Source of the DNA: Prosapia bicincta
Lineage: Eukaryota; Arthropoda; Insecta; Hemiptera; Cercopidae
Direction of reading: 5' to 3'
Assembly: GCA_036971475.1 (NCBI GenBank)
Contig: JBAIZL010000008.1
Coordinates: forward strand, 13,080,788 to 13,144,787
Length of the DNA: 64,000 nt
Below the pieces are notes generated by a model. That model did no database searches. It had not been told where the DNA came from and saw nothing but the letters and a program-made list of their open reading frames with translations. Of the stretch, positions 22,009-33,711 are shown piece after piece. The translations under genes were made by a program, and so were the position numbers. Every line of letters starts with the position of its first letter. The first letter of the stretch is position 1.

Positions 22009-22606
22009 ATGTTCTTTTTGAGAGTGCAAGTGGAAACGTTCACGTCCCGCCCTGGCATTCACCAATGCTTCGCTTGCCAGAGGTACGGCCATAGTTCTCA
22101 GAACTGCCATCTCTCGCTTTGCAGTGTCAAGTGCGGCAAACACCATGAGATAGGTCAATGCACCAAAACCCCTCGAGGCCCCCAAGTGCTGCATTTGCGA
22201 AAGGCGAGCACACGGCCAATTAATTATCGAGGATGCCCACATTACAAAGTACTGTTACAGCGACAGAGCAATCGGCGGTTCGTCGCATCACTGCTCCCAG
22301 ACGACCAGGGACATAATCAACCACAGCGCCATCAACCTCAGGCGCTCCTCAAAAGCCACACTTCAGAGTTCATTCTCCTCCGCAGGTCTCCGCCACCTCA
22401 TCGACTCCAGCCTACACCGGGACCCTCAGCACCACCAGCGTCGAGGCCTACAACCTAGAGGGGGGGAAGCTTCATCCGCTAACCCAGCGCTGCCGGCACC
22501 AAAACTTCAATCCCCAGCTCAATTCCTCAGCTACTCCAGGCTAGAGACGTACAATCCCTCCTCACCATCATTCTCACGTCCGTAACCAGTGTTCTCCTAG
22601 GCCATG
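22009..22606 (+). pseudogene. LINE family C Gag-like ORF1, C-terminal half
   Basis: Starts within the protein (FFLRVQVETFTSRPGIHQ), with CCHC knuckles CFACQRYGHSSQNC and CSVKCGKHHEIGQC. The third knuckle is frameshifted but INYRGCPHYK is visible. A Pro/Ser/Gln-rich linker and the conserved tail (LLQARDVQSLLTIILTSVTS) end next to the ORF2 start at 22604, as in family A. Confidence 0.8.
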
Positions 22607-23290
22607 GCCAGTGAGTTTCGTGTTTTGGAATGGAACGCCTGTGGTCTTGGCCGTCGGAGAGCTGAACTCCAAGCTCTCCTAACCGAGTATGACATCGACA
22701 TCGCCCTTATCTCCGAGACCCACCTTAACCCCTTCTACCTTTCTCTCTGCCATCCTACGCTGTCCACAGGACCGATAGGCCGCTTGCTCCATGGGTGCAT
22801 TCATCAGGCGGAACTCCCATTCTCGTACACCGTCGGGTATCGCATCAACGCGTAGGTGTCAAAACCTCCATCACCGAGAACACATCGGTGGCAGTTTCGA
22901 TCAACATCACCACCACAATTGTTTCCACCTATAAACCTCCTAAATCCCATCTTCCTCCCGCAGACCTCGCCAGTCTCCTTCTTACCCCAACCAGGTCCTC
23001 ATTGCAGGGGACTTAAACTCCAAGCATCTTTCCCTGGAACAGCCACACCACGAACACTTCCGGGAGAAAACTCTTTCAGTTCGCCATTTCCAATCCCTCT
23101 ATCTCCATCCTTGGACCCAACGAACCCACTCACGTTCCCTCTAATCCCTATCAATTACCTGATGTCCTCGACATCACCAAAACCAAAAACTTCCATTCTC
23201 CCGTCGCCGTTTCCACCATCAACGACCTCTCTTCCGACCACATCACTATCCTAATCTCCAACTCAAAGTCCACCATCCGCTTTCCTCCTA
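22604..23290 (+). pseudogene. LINE family C ORF2 endonuclease, frameshifted
   Basis: Starts MASEFRVLEWNACGLGRRRA. Endonuclease motifs in order: WNACG, ISETHLNP, then after a frameshift near 22790 ILVHRRVSHQRVGV, IVSTYKPP, a degenerate GDLN region near 23010, and SSDH near 23235. All four catalytic blocks are recognisable but in at least three frames. Acts on chromosomal DNA to start target-primed reverse transcription; not functional here. Confidence 0.85.
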
Positions 23291-23299
23291 CACCGCTGA

Positions 23300-25235
23300 G
23301 AAGAGTTAACTGAGCTGAGGAGAGACTTTCATCAGGATGTCTTACGGTTACTCCCCACGGATCTCCCACCGATATCCTCCCCAGACAATCTCGTAAACCT
23401 CTCCCACCTGGTCATGGCCGTCCTATCCTCCACCATCTCAAAAAACTACTCCCCCGTCATATCTTCCTCCCGGAGGTCATCTCTTCCCGTTCACATCCTG
23501 TTAGAAATCGCAAAGAAACGCCGCCTTAGACACTCCTGGCAGGTTACGCAATGTCAAGAGGCAATTTAACGCGCAGGTCCGCTTGGTCAAGGCGCTTCTG
23601 GAATGTAATTCCACCGACTCATGGCAGGTCTATCTGGACTCCTTGGACGTTTCGGATTGATCAGTGTGGAATGCTACCCGTCAGCTCCTGCGGGAGAGGT
23701 TAAGCCACCCACTCTGCGGAGGGAGTGGCCTGGTATACTCTCCGTCTGACAAGGCCGAAGTCTTTGCTGACTCTCGGGAACTGCAGTTCTCTCCTCATCC
23801 GGGAATCGAAGACCGCTCTCACTCCACCCTGGTGGACGAATATCCTGGCCAAAAGCCGGAGCCTGGGGATCTTCGTTTTACCAGGCAGGACATCATTGCT
23901 GCTATGCAGAAGTTGAAACCTAAGAAGGCACCCGGCACTCCATTAACTCCACCGCCCTAAAACACTCCCCACCTCTCCTCATTTCTTATCTTCACCACAT
24001 CTTCAACTCTTCCATCCGTCTTCACCACTTCCCCTCCTATTGGAAAACAGCGAAGGACATCCTTATTCAAAAACCACGCAAACCTCGACACAATCCTAAC
24101 AGCTTGCGACCTATCTCCCTTCACTCTTCCCTAATCTCTTCGAAAGACTCCTCCACCACCACATCTTTCCTGTTCTGGATGGCGTCTTTCGACAGGAGCA
24201 ATTCGGTTTCCGGAGAGAGCACTCCACTACTCAACAGTTGATGCGAGTCACAAATGCGGTAGTGGATGCCTTCAACAAGAAACAGTCCACCTCTGCGGTC
24301 TTCCTCGATGTCAGAAAGGCCTTCGACCGTGTTTGGCATCCAGGACTTCTATACAAATTGGCCACCAGCCCCCTTCCTCTTTCCATTGTATTCCTCCTCA
24401 GGTCCTACCTTTCAGATAGAAACTACACGGTTTCTGTCGAAGGCCACTTGTCCTCCTCCAGGCCGGCGTGCCGCAGGGATCTGTACTGGGTCCCCTCCTT
24501 TACCTCCTGATCACAAATGATATTTCTCTCCTATCTGGTGTATCCCTGTCATTGTACGCGGATGACGCCATGTTCTTTTGCAGCTCCTGGAGCGTACCTA
24601 AAGCCTGCAGGACCATCCAAGTGCTACTATACACCCTACCGCCATGGCTCCGTAAATGGAGAACAGTGGTAAACGTTGGAAAGTCAGAAGCTATATGCTT
24701 CACCAGAAAAAATCGACCGTAGACCGGAGCCATCACTCTCGATGGGGAGTCTATTGCATGGAGGTCCTCAGTCAAGTACCTTGGCGTCATCTTCGACAAG
24801 CACCTTTCCTTCTCCCGTCACGTCAACTCCGTCCTACCCAAAGGGATAGCTATCCGCTCTAAGCTATTCCCCCTCCTGTCTCGCCAGAGTCCTCTACCTT
24901 TAAAAGTGAAATACCTCATCTACCTAATGCTAATCCGTCCTGTCATCACCTACTCCTCACCAGTCTGGTGGCCACTTTGCACCAAAACATCCAAGAAACG
25001 TCTCGAAGCCTTCCATGCACGACCGCTGAGGTTCATCTCTAACTCCCCCCTCTTTCTCACAAATCAAAACATTCGTCATTCCTTTCATGCTCCTACCCTG
25101 TCAGACTTCATTCGTTTCCGCTCAGCAAAACTCTTCGGTAAAGCCAACTACCCACATATCCGGAACATCAGCGATATGTCTGGACCCCCTCCCATCTTCC
25201 GCCCCCGTCCCAGAATCCTTCTGGACCCCCCATAA
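23300..25235 (+). pseudogene. LINE family C ORF2 reverse transcriptase, frameshifted
   Basis: In order: N-terminal part (WNATRQLLRERLS, GLVYSPSDKAEVFADS, MQKLKPKKAPGT), a frameshift near 23935, the core (FGFRREHSTTQQL, then STSAVFLDVRKAFDRVWHPG with motif A Asp), a frameshift near 24460, MPQGSVLGPLLYLLITND (motif B), LSLYADDAMFF (motif C), a further shift near 24720, and the C-terminal part (VKYLIYLMLIRPVITYSSPV) to a natural stop at 25235. Every RT motif is kept, so inactivation is by indels and fairly recent compared with family B. Confidence 0.9.
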
Positions 25236-25540
25236 CATTAATTATTAACGTCTCACCCCCTCTTCTCCTTCACCCCATTATTTTAAGCTATATACACATT
25301 ACTACACTTATATGTCACAACACCTACACTACACACATGTTTATTACATGTGAAAAAAATGTAATTCTGTCATGTAAAAAAAAAAATGTCAGTCAGCCAG
25401 TCCCACATGAATAAATAAACGTAGTCCCCCAGCATAAGAACCTGATCCATCCCACCCAATAAAACGTCCTGCCATTGCAGAATCCTATCCTCAGATCCAG
25501 CCCGAACCAAAAAGCCCTGATCCCATATTCCTACCCGCAG

Positions 25541-25610
25541 CCATTGTCGCGTGACAGACGCTGCATAACCTCGGGGGCCACCAAACCCCCTCCTTCTCTG
25601 ACTCACTGAC
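25541..25610 (+). repeat. LINE 3'-UTR-like fragment
   Basis: GACAGACGCTGCATAACC and ACCAAACCCCCTCCTTCT resemble the sequence at 16483-16540. Short, non-coding. Confidence 0.5.
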
Positions 25611-25882
25611 TGTTTTAGAAGGAGATTTCTTGGCTTGGTTTGGAGGTTTGCCGGATTCTCTTAGTAATTTTGTCTGTATGATCCAGATTGAACATATGAA
25701 AGGACGGGCTGAAATAGGCTTAGCCAACCGTAGCAGTAACCTAGTGAATGCTACTCATTGAGGAGTCTGAGAGAAGATACCGATATATTATTGTTTAACT
25801 ACGCCGATGTTAGTTAGGGCAAAGAACGCTTTCGAACCATTTCCTCAGTTTCTCAAATTATCCTTTCACTTGTTGTTTCAGC

Positions 25883-25985
25883 TAGCGGTGGGCGAACCGA
25901 TTCATTTAGATGAACGGTTCAGAATCGGACGGTTCACTAAAATGAAGCGCTTCATTTAACCGGTTCATCGGTTCACTTGTTATGG
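25883..25985 (+). mobile_element. Possible hAT-type transposon end
   Basis: TAGCGGTGGGCGAACCGATT followed by short inverted GAACCG/CGGTTC words resembles the ends of hAT elements (CA/TA..G GTGGGC). I found no matching opposite end or 8-bp duplication, so it may be a single leftover end. Confidence 0.35.
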
Positions 25986-26642
25986 CCATTCCTACCATTT
26001 CCATTGTAGTAAGCATGCCATTCAGTAGCATTTGTCATAATTGTACAACACTTATAATATACATATTTCTATATTATAAGTAATACGGTAGTATACAATT
26101 TTTCATTATAAAATAATGTGTTGTATAGCCTATATTAAGCTACTGTTATTTCAACCAATTTATGTACATACTATTGTTCGAGCTTGGATTGTAAGGTTAT
26201 GTTAATGATAACTTCATTTTACCAATATATCTGTATAACGGTACAAACTGACCACTTTGTTAAAATAAGATTTTGTGAGTAATACTTGACCAAATGGCGC
26301 TCAGCTAACATTAAAAAAACTATTATTCAAGAATACATTATAAACAAGAAAGAGATGAATAAAACGTAAATATTGACTAAATGTGGCTTTATAAACATAG
26401 CCACACTTATAGTATTATTTAGCAACATAGTACTGAAATACACATTACATATACCTACAAACAATCTAATTAGGATAGATAAGGTTATAAATGAAACAAA
26501 GCATAAATTTCCTGCATTAAACAGTCCACTGTATGTTTTACTATTGACAAGTCAAAGTTACTTAATTGTATACAATTAGCATACACTTTCCCCACTTCCA
26601 TTTAATTCATACAGTTTGAATCCATCTTTACGTAAGATCCGT
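25986..26642. other. AT-rich stretch without a gene
   Basis: A 68-codon frame at 26373-26579 (+) has a hydrophobic start but no recognisable domain and no related copy; treated as chance. Confidence 0.4.
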
Positions 26643-26886
26643 TTTCACTAAAAAAAAACTTGTAAATATTCACTATTTTCTTATAGTAGCACTTACTTAT
26701 ATTTGTTGAGGACGGCTGTTTCGGGAGATCTGTCCCATTGTCAACACAGGTCGTAACTCAAGTCTGACACAGTAAGACTTACGGTCTGAATTGACTAAGG
26801 GACACATCTTCTAAAACGGCCGTCCCCAACAAATGTAAGTGCTACTATAGGCTGTAAAATACTTACACGTGTTTTTAGTTAAAATT
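26643..26886. repeat. Foldback element made of Penelope terminal sequence
   Basis: Two inverted arms of about 110 bp meet near 26766. Left arm: CTTATAGTAGCACTTAC, GTTGAGGACGG, GTTTCGGGAGATCTGTCCC. The right arm is its complement with substitutions (GGGACACATCTTCTAAAACG, then GTAAGTGCTACTATAGG). The arm sequence is that found at the ends of the Penelope copies at 21100-21190 and 29565-29640. Confidence 0.7.
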
Positions 26887-27171
26887 ACTCATAGGTCCCA
26901 TTGGGTCATGAACATCAATAAACATTCTCACATTCCAAAATTTCTTTTGTGAAACTTTAGATGCCATGTTTATTGTTTAGAATAGATATTACTATGCTTG
27001 AATAAACAATCATTTAATAAAATTAGAAAATATTAATATAATAGTTTTTAAATTTAAAAAAAAAATGTTTAGCAGTACCTAAATATAACAAGCACAATAC
27101 TACAAAAAGTAAACATTTCTTTATAAATCAATTTTTATATTTGTTGATTCCATCTTCACGTGTGCTACTAG

Positions 27172-27290
27172 TTTTCACTAAAACACTTGTAAATATTTAC
27201 AAACTTGCCTATAGTAAGCAAATATAAGCAACAAATATAACAAGCGCTACTATAGACAAGTTTGTAAATATTTACAAGTGTTTTAGTATC
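27172..27290. repeat. Short foldback element related to the Penelope terminus
   Basis: Inverted arms of about 45 bp: ACTAAAACACTTGTAAATAT..CTTGCCTATAGTA at the left and CTACTATAGACAAG..TTTACAAGTGTTTTAGT at the right, about 25 bp apart. The edge sequence also appears beside the foldback at 26643-26886. Confidence 0.7.
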
Positions 27291-27974
27291 CATTTTTAAT
27301 AGAAATATCAAAGGTTTTTTCTCAAAAGTTTACACAATTATTTAAATACATACATATCTAAAAAAACCAACCAACTATTGATACAATACAACTTTAATGC
27401 TTTCTGTTATTAAAATATAGTTATAAATTTTCATCTAACCCTGTATTATTTAAAAGAAGCCAATTACTTATCAATTTATTAAACCATTTAACATACTTCT
27501 ATACCAAGAATTGCTGTCTAAATTAAAAATTTACAAATTATAGCAAATTTTTTCTAACGTGAGAATTTCTTTTACAAAAAAATTATTATTTGTTAGTACT
27601 TTTGTTAAAGTTACTTCCAAATAGTAACACTTTAATGAGTTGATTGAAAATAGGCTGGAAATAATTTCTCATTTGTCGAAATAATAAACTACAGTAAAAT
27701 ATTTGTCGAATTGAGACTGTACGAATTCCGTTTGTATGTTACATGTTAGCATGATGAACCACAAGAGAAGACTGCTGAATTAGGTTTTGATAACATTGTA
27801 TAGGTTTATGTAGTCCTCCTTTCAGGTGCAATCATTTTGGGTGTGTTATTGCAAGTTTAAAATTGTTTCTAGACGCAAGAAAAAAATAAGGTCACGAACA
27901 AACAGTTTATAATATAAATAAAAGCCTTAACATGTACCCTAGCCTAATTGAAGACTAGTACATGTAACAGGATT

Positions 27975-28525
27975 CGTTCTTGTTATTTTCTCATTGTATA
28001 GGTAATTATAGTACTAGCAATGGTTCTTTCTTTGTGCATGTGGTATACTGGCAAACAACCAAAACAGTTATTTGGGCTTTAACGTGGCAACATTTCAGAA
28101 ACAATGTGGTAAATCACAGGTGACCGATCATTCTAATCCCTATATTTTATTGTATATTGCAGAGGATACAGGAAAGGATAGAGTTTTTAATTTATTTACT
28201 TATTTTAATTCAATTACTATATTAGGCACACACTTTTCATCATACAATACAGACCACAGTTCTTACCTGGAGGAGATTTTTCTTGGAAGTTTTTTTTGTG
28301 ATAACCTCCAGATCTAATGTAAGAAAATACCACGTGTCCATTGCATTTGGCTTACAGCATCAGCTACGGCTATAACTATACTATCACTATCCAAGCATGT
28401 GCAGCATTATATATAGTGGAGTCCTACGAAAAGGCTGTTATTTTAAAAAGTAGCTGAATGCATAAACACTGAACAAGTATTTCAGGAGTAATCTGATTTG
28501 TTCATAGCAATAAAAATTCCGAATA
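27975..28525 (+). repeat. Dispersed repeat K, copy 2
   Basis: Inverted relative of 1040-1965. Blocks: TAGGTAATTATAGTACTAGC, ACGTGGCAACATTTCAGAAA, CAATGTGGTAAATCACAGGT, GGATACAGGAAAGG and CATCACTATCCAAGCATGTG-like. The 81-codon frame inside (28072-28317) is interrupted in copy 1 and not called a gene. Confidence 0.7.
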
Positions 28526-29564
28526 AATTATCAAAGAGAAATTATTAGTTTTTATTTGACAAAATAAATTATTCAATTAACTGCTTTGTGAGTTCAATTT
28601 TATGATTAGTGAGTTATGGCAACTCTATTATGTATATTATAAAGATTTTTTCAAACATTTTATATTAGGTTATTAAAATAGTATGAATATATATGGTTAC
28701 CATTGAGTCAATAAAACTGGATTAAATAATAATAGACAGTTTTTTACGTACATTAGTTTTTAAACGTTCATAAATTAAATATATATTTACGGACGTGCTG
28801 TACTAAGATGCAGAGAGGCGATTGCATCAGGTGGAACATTAGGTGGTACAAGTCTGGTGGCGCAATAATTTGTTTGTAGTAATACTAACCTGAATACTAC
28901 TGAATAACCTGCATTGTTGAGCTGAGTGGTGTCAGTTTTTGAATTTAAGTTTTTAATATTGTGACTAAATGGTGTATGTGATTTGTATTTTGTTTTCTCC
29001 TTTAGAATAATTTAATTACGTGTTGTGGTATGTTCGTGAATTTCATATTGATCTAGTTTTTTAAAGAAATTTTACTTCTTCCTTGATGTAAAAAAACATT
29101 ACTTGTGATTGTTGTTTGTGTACTTGCTGCTTGTTTCTATTATGTTGTAGCAATATATGAATATAATTAAAAATATATTTTCCTTTTTACAAATAGGAAT
29201 CTGTTTTAACAAATGCAAAATTCATTACTTCACTTTTTTCGTATCTTAAACTTTGAGTTTATTTTTATTATGTTGTATTTATATTTGTTATCTCCTTAAT
29301 GCTGTCTGTCACCATACTTTTTGTGTTTTAATGTTTAACTTTTCTATATATGTATGGTCAATATTTTGTTTTCATTTGTTGTGTTGTTTTTATGTGTTTT
29401 GTATTTTGTGCTACAGGCTACTAATTATTGTCTTACTTATTGAAAACCTACCAATAAACTAATTGATAATTTTTGCAGTAAAAAATTTTTTTCTCGGTAT
29501 TAAAAAAAAAATTTTAATTAATAGTTTTTACTTACAACTTTTTTAAAAAATGTTTTAACTTGCC
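28526..29564. other. AT-rich stretch without a gene
   Basis: A Phe/Cys/Leu-rich frame at 29253-29462 looks like low-complexity chance. Nothing else recognised. Confidence 0.5.
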
Positions 29565-29699
29565 TATAGTAGCACTTACTTTTTTTTTGTTGAGGACGGC
29601 CGTTTCGGGAGATGTGTCCCTTTGTCAACTCAGACCGTAACTGATCTCAAGGTTTACGTAGGTTAAGGTGGGGGTGGGATATTTTGGTGGTGTGGGTGT

Positions 29700-30579
29700 A
29701 TTTTGTGTGTATTAGGAGTTATGATGTCAAAAAGTGCGTGTGAGTTGTAATGTAATTGTGTATTGAGTATGTGTGTAGGGTGTAGTTTGAAGTGCCTATA
29801 TATTTCGTATTGTTCGGTTGTGTAGCGTTGGTTATTTCTGTGTTGTTTATGAAGAATTTGTAAGTTAGATGTTATGTCTGTATAGTCGTGTTTTGTGGAG
29901 TTGAGATGATCGGCGAAGTTTGATTGGTAGTTATTGTTTTTTAGTGCTTTTATATGTTCTTGGTAACGTGTGTAAAATGACCTCCCTGTCTGGCCTATGT
30001 AAAAACTGGGGCATGAACTGCAAGTTAGTTTGTAAACTCCAGTGGTGTTGTAAATGTCGTTGATTTTGCTGTTGGGTTTAAATTGTTTGTTGAGAGTGTT
30101 GTGTGTGGAGTAAGCTATTTTGTAGTTGTATTTTCGTAATGTGTTGGTTAGATTGTGGGTTTTGGATGATCTGTAAGGTATTGATAAGTATTTTATGGGA
30201 TTGTCATCTTGTGTGTGTTTGTGTTTGGGTTATTATGTTTATTTTTTAGGCGGTTGTATAATTTGACTATCACTGTTGGGTTGTATCGGTTTGTTTGTGC
30301 TATATATTTTATGGTGTTTAACTCCTGGTAGTGTTCATCTTTGTCTAGTGGTGTTTTAAGAAGGCGATATATCATGGTATTGTAAGCAGCTAGTTTGTGT
30401 TGGTGTGGATGGTTTGAGGAACTGTGTATGGTCGTATTAGTGCTGGTGGTTTTTCGGTATATGTTGAATTTATGTGTTTGTTTGTCTGTTCGTTTAATTG
30501 TGAGGTCTAAGAAGTTAAGGGAGTTTTGTTGTTCTGTTTCGATGGTGTATGTTAGTTTAGGGTGTATGGAATTTAGGTG
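29700..30579 (-). pseudogene. Penelope-like linker and GIY-YIG endonuclease
   Basis: Linker frames include LNFLDLTIKRTDKQTHKFNI and MIYRLLKTPLDKDEHYQELN (30375-30193). The endonuclease at about 30075-29700 reads GVYKLTCSSCPSFYIGQTGR, then SFYTRYQEHIKALKNNNYQS and FADHLNSTKHDY. The usual first-strand GVY and YIG pair and the catalytic Arg are present. The domain cuts target DNA for insertion. Two or more frame changes occur between RT and this domain. Confidence 0.85.
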
Positions 30580-31446
30580 TTATAGAAATATGTGTGCTCT
30601 GCGTGTGTTGCCTTTATATAATGTTATGATGTCGTCGACGTATCTGTACCAGTAAATTATGTTATCTGAGTATTTGTTGTTGTGTAAAATGTGTTTTTGT
30701 TCGATATGGTGTATGAATATTTCTGCTAAGATGCTTGCTATGGGGGAGTCCATAGGTAGTCCATCTTTCTGGCTGTAGTATGTGTTATTGTAGGTGAAGT
30801 AATTTTGAGAAGTGATTAATCTTGTGAGGTGGATAATTTCGTCAATGTGTGTATGTGGTGTATTTGTGTCTATTACCATGTTTTTGAGGATGTCGATGGT
30901 TTCTGGAATGGGGATGTTTGTATATAGATTTGATATATCAAAAGAGACTAAGGTGGAATTGTGTGGAATATTTACGTTTTTAATTTTGTCTATTAGATTT
31001 AGGCTATTTTTTATGCTACAATGATTATTAAATTTTATATGGTTTCGGATAGTTTTGTCGAGGAATTTGGCTAGAAGATGAGAAGGGGCGCTTGTATGGT
31101 TTATTAGTGGACGTATTGGGATGTCTGTTTTGTGAAGTTTGGGCAGGGCGTTTAGTTTAGGGGCTATTGGCTTTATTTTTTTTAGGTGCTTTTTGGTGTG
31201 GTGTGGGATTATAAGTTTTGTTTTGTTAATTGCTTCTTTGATTAGAGCGTTGTATTTTGTTGTTGGGTCTTCTTTTAGTGTAATGATGTTGTTATTTTGG
31301 ATGAAGCTGTGTACTTTTATGTTGAGGTCGCTATTCTTAATAATTAGTGTTGTGTTGCCTTTGTCAGCTTTGGTAATGGTTAAATTTTGTTTTTTAAATT
31401 TGTTTTTGATGGATTTGGCTGCTTTTAATTCTTGCCCCCAAAACAA
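30580..31446 (-). pseudogene. Penelope-like reverse transcriptase
   Basis: 288 open codons. Motifs in order: ITKADKGNTTLIIKN (about 25), LNALPKLHKTDIPIRPLINH (about 96-115), LVSFDISNLYTNIPIPETID (motif A Asp, about 168), QKDGLPMDSPIASILAEIF (motif B, about 227) and YWYRYVDDIITL (motif C, about 265). These are the Penelope RT signatures (LPKLHK, GLPMGSP-like, RYVDD). The frame breaks after KGNTRRAHIFL; NFLDLTIKR, normal for the family, continues in another frame. The N-terminus is missing upstream of 31446. Confidence 0.92.
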
Positions 31447-33399
31447 ACACCCGACGGATCAGGGATATCAGGTGTTAACGGACTTTTGAAAATTGGCTGG
31501 CGATAGGGGAGGAGATGGTTAGTAAGTTTAGAGATGCGGTCAACGAGGGACTACGCTGGGCTTGCTCCGATTTGTTATGAGTCAAAAGTATTAAAATAAT
31601 ACCATCAAGTGCTATGTGCGGTAAATAAGTGGCTTCTAAATGTAACTGTGCGATTCCCAAGCCTTTTTTAGGGATTTCGGTCCTTAAAATTGGCAAAATT
31701 CAATCAAAATTTGGTGCATTTCAAAACGATTGAAATACAGAAGTTTACAAAGTTGATAAACCGTAGATTGCTTCAAGAAAATAGTGACATTAGAAATCGA
31801 TAAAATAAGTCTTAAAACTGTTAAATGTTAAACTAAATTAGAAAAGCGATAGGAAGGGTAAACTTTTGAAAAATTTAATTCATGCGGACGCGTGAGGAAC
31901 AAAGGAACGTGGACTAAACAGACCTGAAGAAAGAAGTTTCACTCCACCAAATCTTGCCAGCCAAACTGTGATATTAACAAGGCTCCAGGAAGCGGCACGA
32001 ATTAAAAGGTAGTTGCTTTCTTCTTGTTCAAATATAACACTTCGTAAATTTATTTATTTTTGGGGAAATGAAAATTCAAGTAATTATTTTAAATTTAAAA
32101 AACTAATGAATAAACTTTGTTATAAAAATAATTCCTTTATTTATATTAGAGGAAAAGAAAATGTATTAAAAGGGTTGTTCTTAAAGTATACAGATATAAA
32201 ACTAACATTAAAACAATTGTATTTTTTGTAAAGAAATAAAGGGGTCGAAATTAATATAAATTTGCACAAGGGTTTTATATGGTATAGTAATTATGATTAA
32301 AGAACTGTTAAGTTAGTCTGAATACTAAAATAGAATAATTAAAACTTTAGCTAGTTTGGGATAGGAAAAGATATAAAAATTAACCCAGCATAAGGGTTGT
32401 AAGGGAAACGGGTTAGGAATTAACAAATCATAATTAGTATAGAAAACAAATGTCAGAAGACAAATAATTTATGTTGAAGTAATTCTCAGATTTACAGAAA
32501 GTAAATAAATATCGTTCGAAAACAAACAACAGTCAAAAAGTATATTTTACATATTAACTAATAAACTTTAAAACAAGTAAGATTTCTATATATAAATGCT
32601 GATTTTACCAATAGTGTGTTAATATTAGGATGTAAATATGATGTTTAAAATTAGGTTAATGTTCTGATGACATTAGTTATCAATTTGGGTTAAATTCTAA
32701 ATGAGATTTGTTGATCAACGTAAGTGATGTTTACCAGATGATTTTAAATATATGAATTGTCTTTATAAAGTGTTATATGTTTATATTTGGGGTTGTTTTT
32801 TCATAAATTGTTTATGAATACGTATAAATATTTTATTTTTGGAATAGATGAAACATTCTGATAAAATGGGATATAATTGCATAGGTGATTTTTCTTTTGA
32901 AATTATAAACGATAATATGTTTCTCCTTTAGGGAATTTAGTGTATTTTTCTATAAATCAAATTTAACAGTAAAGCATAGGTTTTCAGATATAAATGTATG
33001 CCAGAATTAAGTACATTTTTCAAAGGGTTACATTTAGAACCAAATGGTTCAAAGGGTTAAAAGATATTAAAATATTCAAATAACTAAGCTAGGGCAAAAT
33101 AATTTATGAAATAAATACTAAGTTCATTTATAAAAGTTTTATTGTGCTTTAGAAATTGTCAGATTTTCGTTTTTAAGTGTATCAAAATTATTTACAACTG
33201 TTTTAATTTCACAAAATATTTAGAAAAAAACATTTGTTTTAGTATTTGACATTTCTTTCATCAAAATTCAAAGATTCAAACTTTGTAAATATATTTTTTT
33301 GAATTATATTTAAAATTGTTTGACTAAATAGTATTGTTTGTTAAAAATATTTCAGTATTCTAAAAGCTGTTAGAAATTTAAATATGAAATGGGGTAACT
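31447..33399. other. AT-rich stretch without a recognised gene
   Basis: Short frames at 31475-31696 (-) and 32013-32231 (+) have no recognisable domain. No repeat end noticed. Confidence 0.45.
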
Positions 33400-33578
33400 A
33401 CTGGCCCTAAGTACTTACTTACTTTACTATTGACATTTCCGTCATTCTCCTCCTAGCTTCCCAGTAGAGACAATGCTGGTTTCGGTCTTCCTCATCTTGC
33501 AACGCTGTGCAATTCCGAAGATGTAGGGCATCCATCTTTTGACAGTTGCACAGAGGCCATATATACTGGCCCTAAGTA
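33400..33578 (-). mobile_element. 151-bp insertion with 14-bp target duplication
   Basis: ACTGGCCCTAAGTA occurs at 33400-33413 and 33565-33578, bracketing 151 bp. Read on the minus strand the insert ends in AAAGTAAGTAAG, a simple-repeat tail. A long duplication plus a tail fits a SINE or a 5'-truncated LINE inserted by target-primed reverse transcription. No coding or tRNA-like promoter recognised in it. Confidence 0.6.
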
Positions 33579-33711
33579 GCAACATATCATAGAACCTAAA
33601 ATTCAGCATATTTACATTAGATTTGTAACCATGTTAAATATCTTAAATGGCACACATACTTTTCATAATCTGCACACATTTCTTTTATGAAAGTCACAAA
33701 AATAATTAATA

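Larger units (their letters stand above)
22009..25386 (+). mobile_element. LINE family C (Jockey-like), 5'-truncated, with A-rich tail
   Basis: The copy holds the ORF1 C-terminal half, ORF2 endonuclease and reverse transcriptase to the natural stop at 25235, then about 140 bp of 3' UTR ending in an 11-base A run (25376-25386). It is closely related to the minus-strand copy at 36185-39345. ORF1 and ORF2 each carry several frameshifts. The 5' part is lost near repeat R copy 5. Confidence 0.9.
29565..31446 (-). mobile_element. Penelope-like element, 5'-truncated
   Basis: Minus strand, RT followed by a linker and a GIY-YIG endonuclease, the diagnostic Penelope order. The 3' end carries a terminal block (GTCAACTCAGACCGTAACTG and CTTGCCTATAGTAGCACTTA on plus) shared with 21100-21190, the foldbacks at 26643 and 27172, and 63680. 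Two other fragments of the family lie in this window. Frameshifts between RT and linker and within the linker make it inactive. Confidence 0.9.

Noticed and set aside
26373..26579. 68-codon frame with hydrophobic start
   Set aside because: No recognisable family and typical length for chance in AT-rich DNA.
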